A DNA stretch of 64,000 nucleotides from Bacteroidota bacterium (GTDB lineage: Bacteria; Bacteroidota; Bacteroidia; Chitinophagales; BACL12), in contig JADJIS010000003.1 of NCBI GenBank assembly GCA_016706865.1, forward strand, positions 2,294,001 to 2,358,000, read 5' to 3'. The stretch's first letter is position 1. The number at the start of each line of letters is the position of its first letter. The notes below the pieces were generated by a model. The model saw only the letters and a program-made list of their open reading frames with translations. It was not told the origin of the DNA and searched no databases. This document shows, in pieces, positions 1-8,444 of the stretch. The position numbers were made by a program, and so were the translations under genes.

Positions 1-19
1 TTATACATAAGTTATTATT

Positions 20-976
20 TCAGAAAAACCTTGGGTTTTTAATGAAGGTATTATTTTTATGAAAACGATATATAAGGAATACTTCGTGTGTAGGACTTAA
101 AAAAGCTACATCATCCGTAGTTAAGGTGTTGTAAGAATAACCTAATCCTGCGTCGTGTTTTTGTAATATATTGTCGGAGGAGAACATATATTGTGCAACA
201 AAATTAAAGCTGTTATTTGTTCTATACCCTCCACCTATCATGAGTGAATTATAAAAAATTAAATTGAGGTTAATATCCAGTTGAGATGGAATATTGCTGC
301 TCATTTTAAAAAGGGCATCAGGTTTTACTGAAAAATTATCTGTAATTTTAATTAGCACTCCTGCAGTTGCAAAAATATTGGAGGTCTGGTCAAATGCATC
401 GTCATAAGTAGAATCGCTTGCTGTTGCAGATTCATCATTACTTGTGAGTAATGTTGGGGATGAAAATCCGAGATAAAATTTATCGCTGTGCAGATATACG
501 CCGGCACCAAAATTTGGTTTAATATAAGTATCCACTTTACCGTCGAAGGCAGGATCGCCATCATTAAAAGCATCCAATTCCTGATAATTTATTGAGTAAT
601 TGGTAAGTGAAGCCTCCAATCCGATTGCAACAACCAATTTATTATTTATATGTGCACGATAGGCATAATCCAATCCCACTGAACTTGAGTTGGTTACACC
701 AATTTTATCGTGATAAAATTTTATTCCTAATCCAACTTTATCATTTGCAACCGGCAGATGTGCAGAAAAGGATTCGGTGGAAGGAGCTCCTGTAATATTA
801 ACGGAATGCCTATGAACAAAAAAGTTTGTTTCAAACGCACCTTTACTACCTGCATAAGCGGGATTAAACACCAATTGATTAAAATGATATTGCTCGTAAA
901 GCGGCAGATTTTGTGTAAATACATAACCGGGCAATGTAAACAATATCAGAATATACAATAAACCTTTTCTTTTCAT
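20..976 (-). CDS. PorP/SprF-family type IX secretion outer-membrane protein
   Basis: A 318-residue outer-membrane protein that by family works with the type IX secretion and gliding machinery to export or anchor a partner adhesin. Residues 1-21 form a signal peptide ending in FTQ. It is followed by the family hallmark, a QYHFNQ segment and NPAYAGS around residues 28-45. The remainder alternates short beta strands with glycine turns, as expected for a beta barrel. Its ATG overlaps the stop codon of the upstream adhesin gene by four bases (ATGA), so the two are probably translationally coupled, as in sprB-sprF-like pairs. The client pairing is inferred from position only. Confidence 0.9.
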   Translation of the reverse strand: MKRKGLLYILILFTLPGYVFTQNLPLYEQYHFNQLVFNPAYAGSKGAFETNFFVHRHSVNITGAPSTESFSAHLPVANDKVGLGIKFYHDKIGVTNSSSVGLDYAYRAHINNKLVVAIGLEASLTNYSINYQELDAFNDGDPAFDGKVDTYIKPNFGAGVYLHSDKFYLGFSSPTLLTSNDESATASDSTYDDAFDQTSNIFATAGVLIKITDNFSVKPDALFKMSSNIPSQLDINLNLIFYNSLMIGGGYRTNNSFNFVAQYMFSSDNILQKHDAGLGYSYNTLTTDDVAFLSPTHEVFLIYRFHKNNTFIKNPRFF

Positions 977-2223
977 CTCTTTATTACTATAAAACCGGTG
1001 AATGGATCTACTGCTTCTTCAAGCCGCAATACATAAAAATAGGTTCCTTCCGGAACGTCGCCTGATGTGGAAACAAATTCCGTGTTTGATTTACCATTCC
1101 ACATTTTTACGTCGTTACTTGTTTCAAAAACCAAACTACTCCATCTATCATATATTTTAATATTGTATTTAGGATAATTTTCAATACCGACAATATCCAA
1201 TACATCATTAATTCCATCTCCATTTGGTGAAAAGGAATTTGGAACAAAAACAAGATCATCAATTATTACCGTTTCGGATACAACTACATGAACAAATGCT
1301 GTATCACAAAGAGCTGGAATATTATCATCGCAAACCACATAAGCAAAATCATCAACAGTTTCTACAGAAGAACTATAATTAATTGTATTTGATGCTGATA
1401 TTTCTGCAACTCCGGTAATTCCGGGAGTGATCAATTCTGTAATGGTCAAACCGTCGCCATCACCATCGAAATCGTTCGCCAATACATTAAAATCAGAAGG
1501 TATATCAATTAAAATATTAAAGGTATCGTTTACCGCAACTGGTTTATTAAAATTGGTGGTAAGCACATTAATATAAACTGTAGCAGTATCACAATAAATT
1601 TCAGAGCCTAATTTACATACGCGATAAATAAGCGAATCTTCCCCAACAAAATTAAAAGCGGGTTCATAATAAATGTACTCCCCAATCTCCGGAAAAAAAG
1701 GTAAAATGGTGGTAGTACCCGGAAAAGCGTCATCCAGTATTTCAAATTCCAACCCTTGCTCATCCACATCAATATCATTCAACAATAATTCAATATTGAA
1801 TGGGGTATTGATATAGGTATTTACAAAATCGTTAACTGCAATAGGTGCATCATCCACTGAATCAATTTCTATATTTACGAATGCAGTTCCGCATTCGTCG
1901 GGATCGGTATCGGCACAAATGGTATATTCAAAAATATCATCACCCGCGTAATTTGCATTTGGCGTGTATATGATCCAATCATTCGCATCATCAATTGTTG
2001 CCAATCCGTGAACAGGCGGAATAGAAATAAAAATATAAATGTCAGATTCCAGTGTAAGATTTATATCATTTGACTTCACATCAAAAACAGCTCCTTCATA
2101 GTCTTCGATTATATTGTAGGAATCATCTCCGGTAATCCAAAGCTGGGCTTTCGAAACAAATACGAAAGACATAAACAATACTACCAAAAGTGCAGATCTC
2201 AACTCACTTCGTTTAATCATCAT
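973..2223 (-). CDS. Secreted multidomain adhesin with gliding-motility-associated (type B) C-terminal domain
   Basis: A 416-residue secreted protein. Residues 1-26 are a signal peptide ending in SKA. They are followed by three cadherin-like/Big-type modules, recognisable by repeated AVND openings near residues 133 and 229 and by DVDE or DGDGDG calcium-type loops. The last ~85 residues carry the T9SS type B (gliding_CTERM) signature: VPNSFSPNGDGINDVL, then YDRW, then an EGTYFYVL strand and a final IVIKR. Such domains direct export and surface retention. The overlap with the PorP/SprF gene fits an exported adhesin plus its dedicated outer-membrane helper. The ligand is unknown. Confidence 0.85.
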   Translation of the reverse strand: MMIKRSELRSALLVVLFMSFVFVSKAQLWITGDDSYNIIEDYEGAVFDVKSNDINLTLESDIYIFISIPPVHGLATIDDANDWIIYTPNANYAGDDIFEYTICADTDPDECGTAFVNIEIDSVDDAPIAVNDFVNTYINTPFNIELLLNDIDVDEQGLEFEILDDAFPGTTTILPFFPEIGEYIYYEPAFNFVGEDSLIYRVCKLGSEIYCDTATVYINVLTTNFNKPVAVNDTFNILIDIPSDFNVLANDFDGDGDGLTITELITPGITGVAEISASNTINYSSSVETVDDFAYVVCDDNIPALCDTAFVHVVVSETVIIDDLVFVPNSFSPNGDGINDVLDIVGIENYPKYNIKIYDRWSSLVFETSNDVKMWNGKSNTEFVSTSGDVPEGTYFYVLRLEEAVDPFTGFIVIKR

Positions 2224-2237
2224 CCAAAAATAGAAAT

Positions 2238-3866
2238 TTATTCTTCAATTAAAAACGGATATCGGTAATCAGTTGGTGGATTAAAGGTCTCTTTTATAGA
2301 TCTCGGAGATACCCAACGCAACAGATTGAGGATGGAACCTGCTTTATCATTGGTTCCTGAGGCACGAGCGCCGCCAAATGGCTGTTGTCCTACTACAGCT
2401 CCCGTTGGTTTATCATTTATGTAAAAATTACCGGCTGCGTGACGCAATTTGTTTGTCGCGGTAATAATTTCATACCTGTCCTGAGAAAAAATTGCTCCTG
2501 TTAAGGCGTAAGGCGAGGTGGTGTTCACAATATCGAGCGTTTCTTCCCATTTATTCTCATCGTATACATAAACAGTAAGCACCGGTCCAAAAATCTCCTC
2601 GCACATGCTTCGGTATTTTGCATCTTTTGCAAGTATTACCGTAGGTTCAATAAAATATCCTTTTGATTTATCAAAATTTCCACCCGCAACAATCTCCAAA
2701 CCATCCTCCTTTGCTTTAGTTATATAGCCGGAGATGGTGTCAAATGCTTTTTCGTCAATAACAGCATTTATAAAATTAGAGAAGTCGTCAATAACTCCCA
2801 TTTTCATACTTGCGAGGTCTGCCTGCACGTATTTTTTTACTTCAGGCCAGAGGTTTGAAGGAATATAGGCTCTACTGGCCGCCGAACATTTTTGCCCTTG
2901 AAACTCAAATGCACCGCGACTCATTGCTGTTGCAAGTGCGTTTGGATGTGCACTTTTATGAGCAATTATAAAATCTTTACCGCCGGTTTCTCCCACAATT
3001 CGAGGGTAGGTTTTATACAGTGCTATATTTTCGCCAATAGTGGTCCATATCGTTCTAAAAACCGAAGTTGATCCTGTAAAATGTATTCCGGCAAAATCCG
3101 GATGCGAAAAAATTACCTTTCCGGCTTCAGTACCACTCACATGTACAAGATTTATCACTCCATCAGGCAATCCGGCTTCCCGTAAAATTTCCATAATAAC
3201 CCATGCGGAATAGATCTGGGTGTTAGATGTTTTCCAAACTACTGTATTTCCCATCATTGCCGGAGCAGTGGGCAAATTACCTCCAATACTGGTAAAATTG
3301 AAGGGTGTTAAGGCAAAAACAAATCCTTCCAAAGCCCTGTGTTCCATACGATTCCACATCCCGGCACCACTTTCCGGTTGGTCAGTATACACCTTGGTCA
3401 TGAACTCTACATTAAATCTCCAAAAGTCGATCAACTCACAGGCAGCATCAATTTCCGCCTGAAAACAATTTTTGCTTTGAGCAAGCATTGTTGCTGCATT
3501 CATTTTATATCTGTAGGGTCCTGTAAGAAGGTCGGCAGCCTTTAAAAAAATGGCAGCTCTTTGCTCCCAGGGCGTATTTTCCCACTGAAGCTTTGCTTTT
3601 AAGGCAGCATCTATAGCCATTTTTACGTGACTTTCATCTCCTTTATGATATACACCCAGTGTATGCGCTAATTCATGTGGCGGATGGATAGCGATCGTTT
3701 TACCGGTTCTCACCTCTTTTCCATCGATAAACATAGGAATATCAACCGTTCTGGACTTAAGTTCGGTGATTGCTTCTTTTAATAATTTTCGCTCAGTAGT
3801 GCCGGGAGCGTAACTTTTTACCGGTTCATTAAGTGCCTTTGGGACGTGAAAAAATGCGTTCGACAT
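2238..3866 (-). CDS. pruA: L-glutamate gamma-semialdehyde dehydrogenase (delta-1-pyrroline-5-carboxylate dehydrogenase)
   Basis: A cytosolic aldehyde dehydrogenase of 542 residues that oxidises glutamate semialdehyde to glutamate with NAD+, the second step of proline catabolism (EC 1.2.1.88). The aldehyde dehydrogenase signatures are present: TPFNFTSIGGNLP near residue 187, the FTGST nucleotide-binding turn at 263, the ETGG glutamate at E293, and the catalytic cysteine C327 in GQKCSAASRAY. Length and N-terminal extension match the monofunctional eukaryote/Bacteroidota type, not the bifunctional PutA. No proline dehydrogenase gene is present in the window. It ends 14 bp upstream of the adhesin gene but is probably a separate unit by function. 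Confidence 0.94.
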   Translation of the reverse strand: MSNAFFHVPKALNEPVKSYAPGTTERKLLKEAITELKSRTVDIPMFIDGKEVRTGKTIAIHPPHELAHTLGVYHKGDESHVKMAIDAALKAKLQWENTPWEQRAAIFLKAADLLTGPYRYKMNAATMLAQSKNCFQAEIDAACELIDFWRFNVEFMTKVYTDQPESGAGMWNRMEHRALEGFVFALTPFNFTSIGGNLPTAPAMMGNTVVWKTSNTQIYSAWVIMEILREAGLPDGVINLVHVSGTEAGKVIFSHPDFAGIHFTGSTSVFRTIWTTIGENIALYKTYPRIVGETGGKDFIIAHKSAHPNALATAMSRGAFEFQGQKCSAASRAYIPSNLWPEVKKYVQADLASMKMGVIDDFSNFINAVIDEKAFDTISGYITKAKEDGLEIVAGGNFDKSKGYFIEPTVILAKDAKYRSMCEEIFGPVLTVYVYDENKWEETLDIVNTTSPYALTGAIFSQDRYEIITATNKLRHAAGNFYINDKPTGAVVGQQPFGGARASGTNDKAGSILNLLRWVSPRSIKETFNPPTDYRYPFLIEE

Positions 3867-3893
3867 GATTTATTTTGTAGTAAGATGTAAAGA

Positions 3894-3955
3894 TAATTGA
3901 CAATTGACAATTGATAATTGATAATTGACAATTGAGAATTGAGAATTGAGAATTT
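3894..3955. repeat. Tandem heptamer array NAATTGA
   Basis: Eight consecutive seven-base units, each one base (T, C or G) followed by AATTGA, with a decayed ninth. The array begins 28 bp upstream of the pruA start codon. The same unit recurs at 22277-22318 and, on the other strand, at 52007-52034. Confidence 0.9.
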
Positions 3956-3963
3956 GAACAGCC

Positions 3964-4080
3964 GCTGCGTCGATCACTGCATGTTTCAGTTCGGGGTTCT
4001 GACATGTAGTAGATCTCCTGCGTCGATCACTACATGTTTCAGTTCTGAGTTCTGGGTTCTGAGTTCTGAGTTCTGGGTTA
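3964..4080. repeat. Duplicated GCGTCGATCACT module with inverted repeat and RGTTCT heptamers
   Basis: A segment beginning GCGTCGATCACT and ending CATGTTTCAGTTC occurs twice (about 3967 and 4020). Around the second copy the bases 4002-4015 and 4025-4037 form an inverted repeat with one bulged A (ACATGTAGT then GATC, mirrored by GATCACTACATGT). From 4040 to 4074 follow five heptamers of the form NRGTTCT. Confidence 0.8.
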
Positions 4081-4147
4081 ACTCACTACTGACCATTCAC
4101 TACTTACCCATAGGTTATAAAACGAACGATAATTTTTAGGTTGACCA

Positions 4148-4182
4148 ACTCATTACTCATTACTCATTACTCATTACTCATT
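4148..4182. repeat. Tandem heptamer array ACTCATT x5
   Basis: Five perfect head-to-tail copies of ACTCATT. No coding frame or RNA gene is visible around it. Confidence 0.9.
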
Positions 4183-4280
4183 CAAAGCGATGTAGAAACT
4201 TAATTTCGAAGCAAAATCTTGCTCGCGAAGACCTGCGACTGTGACTGTGACTGGACCTAAATTCTATCAACCCCAACAAT

Positions 4281-4315
4281 AAAAAATAAACCCTTAAAAA
4301 AGGAGTTTATTTTTT
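4281..4315. terminator. Bidirectional terminator-like hairpin without an adjacent gene
   Basis: Arms AAAAAATAAACCCTT and AAGGAGTTTATTTTTT pair with a single bulge and end in a U-run on either strand. No gene ends here: the nearest start codons lie more than 300 bp away on both sides and point outward. The region 4183-4618 otherwise shows no coding frame, so the hairpin may end a small RNA, or it may be a decayed remnant. Confidence 0.5.
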
Positions 4316-4618
4316 ACATGACCTAAGGCTGTGTGTGGTGATTTTCATGTTAAATTAAGTTGGGGGTTAAATTGAACATGGAAATAGCAGAACTTTTCAT
4401 ACTCGAAAAACAGAAAATGAAATGTGACATAAAAATAATCTGTTGGAAATAAGTTTCTGTTAAACAGGTGCCAAAACCCCGCTAAAAACAAATTGTTATG
4501 ATAAGTGTATCAAAATTGCTGATAAGTGTTAAACCATAAATGGGTGGTGATAAAGAAAAATCTTAAATAAAGCCACTGAACCATTATTTTAAGAAGGTGT
4601 TTTACTGATAAAAGGCCT

Positions 4619-4626
4619 TATCTTTA
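4619..4626 (+). promoter_or_regulatory. Possible -7 box for the esterase gene
   Basis: TATCTTTA resembles the Bacteroidota -7 consensus TAnnTTTG (seven of eight positions) and lies 18 bp before the ATG at 4645. No clear -33 TTTG is seen, so support is weak. Confidence 0.35.
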
Positions 4627-4644
4627 GTGCCCAATAAAGTAAAT

Positions 4645-5802
4645 ATGCGTTTTAAGATAATAGTATTAAACCTCTCTTTTTTATTTTTACTGCCGTCGTT
4701 TGGGCAGATCACGATAATAGATACCATAGAAAGTGGAGGGCTGGAGCGGAATTATCGTTTATATATCCCCACAGCCTACGATGGATCTGAACCAGTTCCG
4801 TTGGTTTTGAATTTACATGGTTACACCAGCGATGCTTTTGGACAAGATCTTTATGCAAATTTTCGGGTGATTGCAGATACGGCAAATTTTTTAATTGTAT
4901 TGCCAAATGGAACTTTGGATGGAATTGGCAATCGTTATTGGAATTGTTTTACTGAAAAAGGAATTGGAGTGGATGATGTTGCATTTTTAAGTGATCTTAT
5001 TGACAGTATTTCTGCAAATTATAATGTTGATGCAAATCGTATTTACAGCACCGGAATGAGTAATGGTGGATTTATGAGTCATGCCCTTGCATGTGAATTA
5101 AGTAATAAAATTGCAGCCATCGCAAGTGTTGCCGGAAGTATAGATGAAGACAGATTACCGGCTTGTGATCCACAACATCCCATGCCTGTGATGCAAATAC
5201 ATGGTACAGCAGATGATGTGGTACCTTATGAAGGAAATCCTGATTTTATACCTGTAGAATCTGTAATTGATTACTGGACCAATTTTAATAATTGTGATGA
5301 GGCTGCTGAATTTACTGCTATAGAGGACATAGTTCCTTCCGATTCCTGTACTGCAGAACATTTTGTTTATGGTGGTTGTAATAAGAATATCAATGTGGAA
5401 TTATATAAAATTATTGATGGCGGACATACCTGGCCGGGAACAGCGCTTACTTTTCTTGGAGTAACCAATCTCGACATAAATGCATGTAAAGAAATATGGT
5501 ATTTTTTCAGTCGCTATAGGTTGGATGAATTAACTTCAGTACAACCTGATCTTACATCCCCAAAAAATAATATTATAATTCAACCTAATCCGGCTTCAGA
5601 ATTAATTAATATTAATATATCGAATAATGAATTAATTAATTCGATAATATTATATGATATTAAGGGGAGAAAAATATTGACATTGGAAAATCTCCAAATA
5701 CTCAATTATACATTACAAATTAATGATTATGCGAATGGAACCTACTTTATACAAGTAATTGGCAAGGAATTTAATTCTACCGTTTCATTCATAAAAGAAT
5801 GA
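4645..5802 (+). CDS. Secreted LpqC-type (polyhydroxybutyrate depolymerase/feruloyl esterase-like) hydrolase with T9SS tail
   Basis: An exported alpha/beta hydrolase of 385 residues. A signal peptide (residues 1-20, ending FGQ) precedes the catalytic domain, which shows LHGYTSDA near residue 58, the nucleophile elbow STGMSNGG with S139, an HGTADDVVPY segment with the likely catalytic Asp, and the catalytic His in GGHTWPG. Family members cleave esters of aromatic acids or short polyesters; the substrate here is unknown. The last ~75 residues (IQPNPASELININIS to VSFIKE) are a type A T9SS sorting domain. The ATG at 4645 is chosen over an in-frame GTG at 4627 because it puts the signal peptide at the N-terminus. 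Confidence 0.85.
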   Translation: MRFKIIVLNLSFLFLLPSFGQITIIDTIESGGLERNYRLYIPTAYDGSEPVPLVLNLHGYTSDAFGQDLYANFRVIADTANFLIVLPNGTLDGIGNRYWNCFTEKGIGVDDVAFLSDLIDSISANYNVDANRIYSTGMSNGGFMSHALACELSNKIAAIASVAGSIDEDRLPACDPQHPMPVMQIHGTADDVVPYEGNPDFIPVESVIDYWTNFNNCDEAAEFTAIEDIVPSDSCTAEHFVYGGCNKNINVELYKIIDGGHTWPGTALTFLGVTNLDINACKEIWYFFSRYRLDELTSVQPDLTSPKNNIIIQPNPASELININISNNELINSIILYDIKGRKILTLENLQILNYTLQINDYANGTYFIQVIGKEFNSTVSFIKE

Positions 5803-5807
5803 AATTA

Positions 5808-6305
5808 TTATTCCATTTTGCGAACACAAACCATATTATAATAATCTACTTTCTGCACATCGTACCAGGTACCGTTGTAGGTATATAACGAAACCGCCTG
5901 AGTACCGGAAGCTTCGGTGGATGTCCATAAGGTCATGCTACCAGACCATCCGAATTTATCAATATTAAGGTATATTAATTCCGCCTCATTTTTAGCAGGC
6001 AGATACCAATTATCAAAACCTCCTGCAATGCTGTTATCACACACTTTAGCGGCGTAATCTCTTCCCTCATATCCCGAATTATCACCAACTGCCAACAATA
6101 TTGCCTTTGAATTGAGCGCTCCATCCTTTTCACTTTTTGCCGGCAAACCTATCTCATCATATCCTCCCCATTGAATTTTTTCATTAGCCGTGAGATCAAG
6201 CACTTGATATTTAGTATCACCTTTTTCAATAGTAACAATGTTTTGTGCCTGGCTGAAAACAGGTGAAAATAACACGAAGGATAGGGTAATAATGGAATTT
6301 TTCAT
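5808..6305 (-). CDS. Secreted DUF1566/Lcl-like domain protein
   Basis: A 165-residue protein with an N-terminal signal peptide ending in SQAQ and a single compact domain. The segment WYLPAKNEAELIYLN, followed by LWTSTEASG and ending MVCVRKME, resembles the DUF1566 (Lcl C-terminal) fold, in which WRLPT..., WSST and VRxVR motifs recur. The function of that domain is not established. The ATG at 6305 directly precedes the hydrophobic leader and is preferred to one 42 bp upstream. It is convergent with the esterase gene, stop codons five bases apart, with no terminator hairpin visible between them. Confidence 0.65.
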   Translation of the reverse strand: MKNSIITLSFVLFSPVFSQAQNIVTIEKGDTKYQVLDLTANEKIQWGGYDEIGLPAKSEKDGALNSKAILLAVGDNSGYEGRDYAAKVCDNSIAGGFDNWYLPAKNEAELIYLNIDKFGWSGSMTLWTSTEASGTQAVSLYTYNGTWYDVQKVDYYNMVCVRKME

Positions 6306-6388
6306 AACATTTTTTTTATAAAGATATAAAAAAATAGAAAGCAACAAATTTTTTTATTACTGAACTTCAATCCTCTTATCTTTATGTT

Positions 6389-7189
6389 ATGGATGAGAAT
6401 AATTACCTGGAGATCAACAGAGAACTCTGGAACAAAAGAACGGGTGTACATTACCACAGCGAATTCTATGGAGTAAAAACCTTTTTGGAAGGAAAAAGCA
6501 CCTTGAATAAAATTGAACTGGATCTTGTTGGAGATGTAAAGGGAAAAACATTGTTACATCTTCAATGCCATTTCGGAATGGATACCTTAAGTTTTGCCAG
6601 AATGGGAGCTGAAGTTACCGGAATCGATCTAAGTGACGAGGCAATAAATAAAGCAAATGAACTAAAACAAAAATCCGGTTTAAATGGTAATTTTATTTGC
6701 TGCGATCTTTATGAAACACGTAAACATTTAAAAGAAAAATTTGATATAGTTTTTACCAGTTACGGAACCATAGGTTGGTTGCCCGATCTTAATAAATGGG
6801 CAGAAATAATTGCCGATAGTTTAAAACCCGGAGGCATATTTATTTTCGCAGAATTTCATCCGGTTTATTGGATGTATGATAATGCAGTTTCAAAAATTGA
6901 ATATTCTTATTTCAAAAATAAAGATATTATTGAAGAAGAAAAAAATACCTATGCCGATAAAGATGCTGTTATTGAATTAAAATCAATAAGCTGGAATCAC
7001 AGTTTACATGAAAGTATTTCTGCTTTGTTGAACCATGGATTAATTTTAGAAAAATTTGAAGAATTTGATCATTCGCCTTATAATATTTATCAAAATGCGG
7101 TGGAGGTTGGGGAGAATAAATTTCAGATAAAGGGGTTGGAGGGGATGATGCCTTTGGTATTTGCACTTCGTGCAAAAATGAAAGAATGA
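6389..7189 (+). CDS. Class I SAM-dependent methyltransferase
   Basis: A cytosolic 266-residue methyltransferase. Motif I of the Rossmann fold is LLHLQCHFGMDTLSFARMG (about residues 55-73). The acidic residue after strand 2 is in VTGIDLS, and a FDIVFTSYGTIGWLPDL post-motif is followed by LKPGGIFIFAEFHPVYW. This arrangement matches the Methyltransf_11/25 group, whose substrates are usually small molecules. The acceptor cannot be inferred. A TATCTTTA box lies only five bases before the start codon, so transcription could start very close to the ATG. It is a monocistronic gene by spacing. Confidence 0.8.
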   Translation: MDENNYLEINRELWNKRTGVHYHSEFYGVKTFLEGKSTLNKIELDLVGDVKGKTLLHLQCHFGMDTLSFARMGAEVTGIDLSDEAINKANELKQKSGLNGNFICCDLYETRKHLKEKFDIVFTSYGTIGWLPDLNKWAEIIADSLKPGGIFIFAEFHPVYWMYDNAVSKIEYSYFKNKDIIEEEKNTYADKDAVIELKSISWNHSLHESISALLNHGLILEKFEEFDHSPYNIYQNAVEVGENKFQIKGLEGMMPLVFALRAKMKE

Positions 7190-7200
7190 AAAAAAAGGGG

Positions 7201-7385
7201 AACGCGGATGACGCGAATTTAGCGGATTTAAAGGGATAAAAAATGAAGGAATGAATGAATAAAAAAATGGGGAATCCGCCAGTGGGCGGACAGGCGCGGA
7301 TGACGCGGATTGGGCGGATTTAAAGGGGATAAAAAAGAAAGAATGAAAGAATTAAAGAATGAAAGAATGAAGGAATGAAAAATGA
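7201..7385. repeat. GCGGAT-rich intergenic repeat with hairpin and octamer tract
   Basis: Two diverged copies of a ~41 bp module (7203-7242 and 7295-7336) start CGCGGATGACGCG and end GGCGGATT or AGCGGATT plus TAAAGGGGATAAAAAA. Between them TCCGCC-AGTG-GGCGGA (7275-7290) is a perfect 6 bp stem. Downstream (about 7337-7377) lie five units of the octamer GAAAGAAT. It fills the gap between two genes that converge here. Confidence 0.8.
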
Positions 7386-7400
7386 ATAATTCACACCAAA

Positions 7401-8300
7401 TTAATTGTTAATATAAATTTTTTTAATCAGTTCCTTTTTATTGGAAGTTAATTTAACGAAATAAAAATTTGCAGGTTGATTAAGAACAAAATTTGAAAAC
7501 TTTTCTTGAACAGAATTCGAATAAATTTCTTTTCCGGTAATATCATAAACGGATACTTTTACTTCAGCATCCAATTCATTCAAATTTATATAAATGATAT
7601 TTTCAAAACTATAAACATTAGCATTTAAAGTATTTATTTCGGAAATTGAAACGGTTGTTGTATCGCCTATTATATCTCCTGCATGGATACCAACATCGCA
7701 TTTTGTTTCGTATGCAAAATCTTTTATTACTAGCTCCTTTCCAAAATCTTTTACATCACATCGCATCCACCCATAGTGAAAGCAATTAACAGTATCTTCA
7801 AAATAGAAACCAAGATAACGATCTGTTACTTCGGGATACCAACGACCTCCAAATGGCCAGTAGGAACTATATTCTCCTCTAAATCTGAAAGCCATGAATT
7901 GATATCCATCAAATTGAAAATTCATATTTTCATCGATCATTTCATTAAAAAGAACGGCGTATGGATAGTAATTGGTGGTAGCTCCATAAGAGGGGCTAAT
8001 TGTATTCATTGTGCCAGCAATTTGATTGCCAAACTGCTCAGGTCCAACAATTTGCGCACTAAAATGAGAGGTAATATAACCTGACGAATATGTTGTCTTT
8101 AAAAATGAAAATGATCTTCTTAAAAAAGCGAAATCAATTACTCCATCGTTGTTCAAATCAACTATAAAAGTTTCTAGTTCCTGATCAATTAATGTGTCCG
8201 GGCTAATGTCAGTATACACTGCCTCACTATCAGCTTCTTTTAGCAAGAGGAAACTCACAGCGAAGGTGGAATATTGCAATAATCTGTTATTAGATTTCAA
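7401..8300 (-). CDS. Secreted protein of unknown function with T9SS type A sorting domain
   Basis: A 299-residue protein with a rather weak hydrophobic leader (residues 8-21). Residues 40-60 contain DLNNDGVIDFAFL, a calcium-loop-like motif that often introduces repeats in secreted Bacteroidota proteins, but only one copy is visible. The middle contains FHYGWMRCDVKD, typical of a group of uncharacterised secreted proteins in this phylum. The C-terminal ~75 residues (SISEINTLNANVYSFENIIYI to LIKKIYINN) match the type A T9SS sorting tail. No catalytic motif is recognised. Confidence 0.65.
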   Translation of the reverse strand: MKSNNRLLQYSTFAVSFLLLKEADSEAVYTDISPDTLIDQELETFIVDLNNDGVIDFAFLRRSFSFLKTTYSSGYITSHFSAQIVGPEQFGNQIAGTMNTISPSYGATTNYYPYAVLFNEMIDENMNFQFDGYQFMAFRFRGEYSSYWPFGGRWYPEVTDRYLGFYFEDTVNCFHYGWMRCDVKDFGKELVIKDFAYETKCDVGIHAGDIIGDTTTVSISEINTLNANVYSFENIIYINLNELDAEVKVSVYDITGKEIYSNSVQEKFSNFVLNQPANFYFVKLTSNKKELIKKIYINN

Positions 8301-8444
8301 GTTTTTTGTTTTATAAATTGTATTTTCAGTTTTCTTCCATTTTCACTTAAGTGCATATTTATTTCTGAATTTAGCAGATACTGAGGAAATAGAAATTTAA
8401 ATTGGGTTTTGCAACCTCCCAAAAAACAACAAATTATTTAACAA

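Noticed and set aside
3939..4139. 66-codon plus-strand frame in the repeat region
   Set aside because: Consists of repeat units and the hairpin; no protein features.
4627..4644. GTG start for the secreted esterase
   Set aside because: It would put six residues before the signal peptide; ATG 4645 fits the leader exactly.
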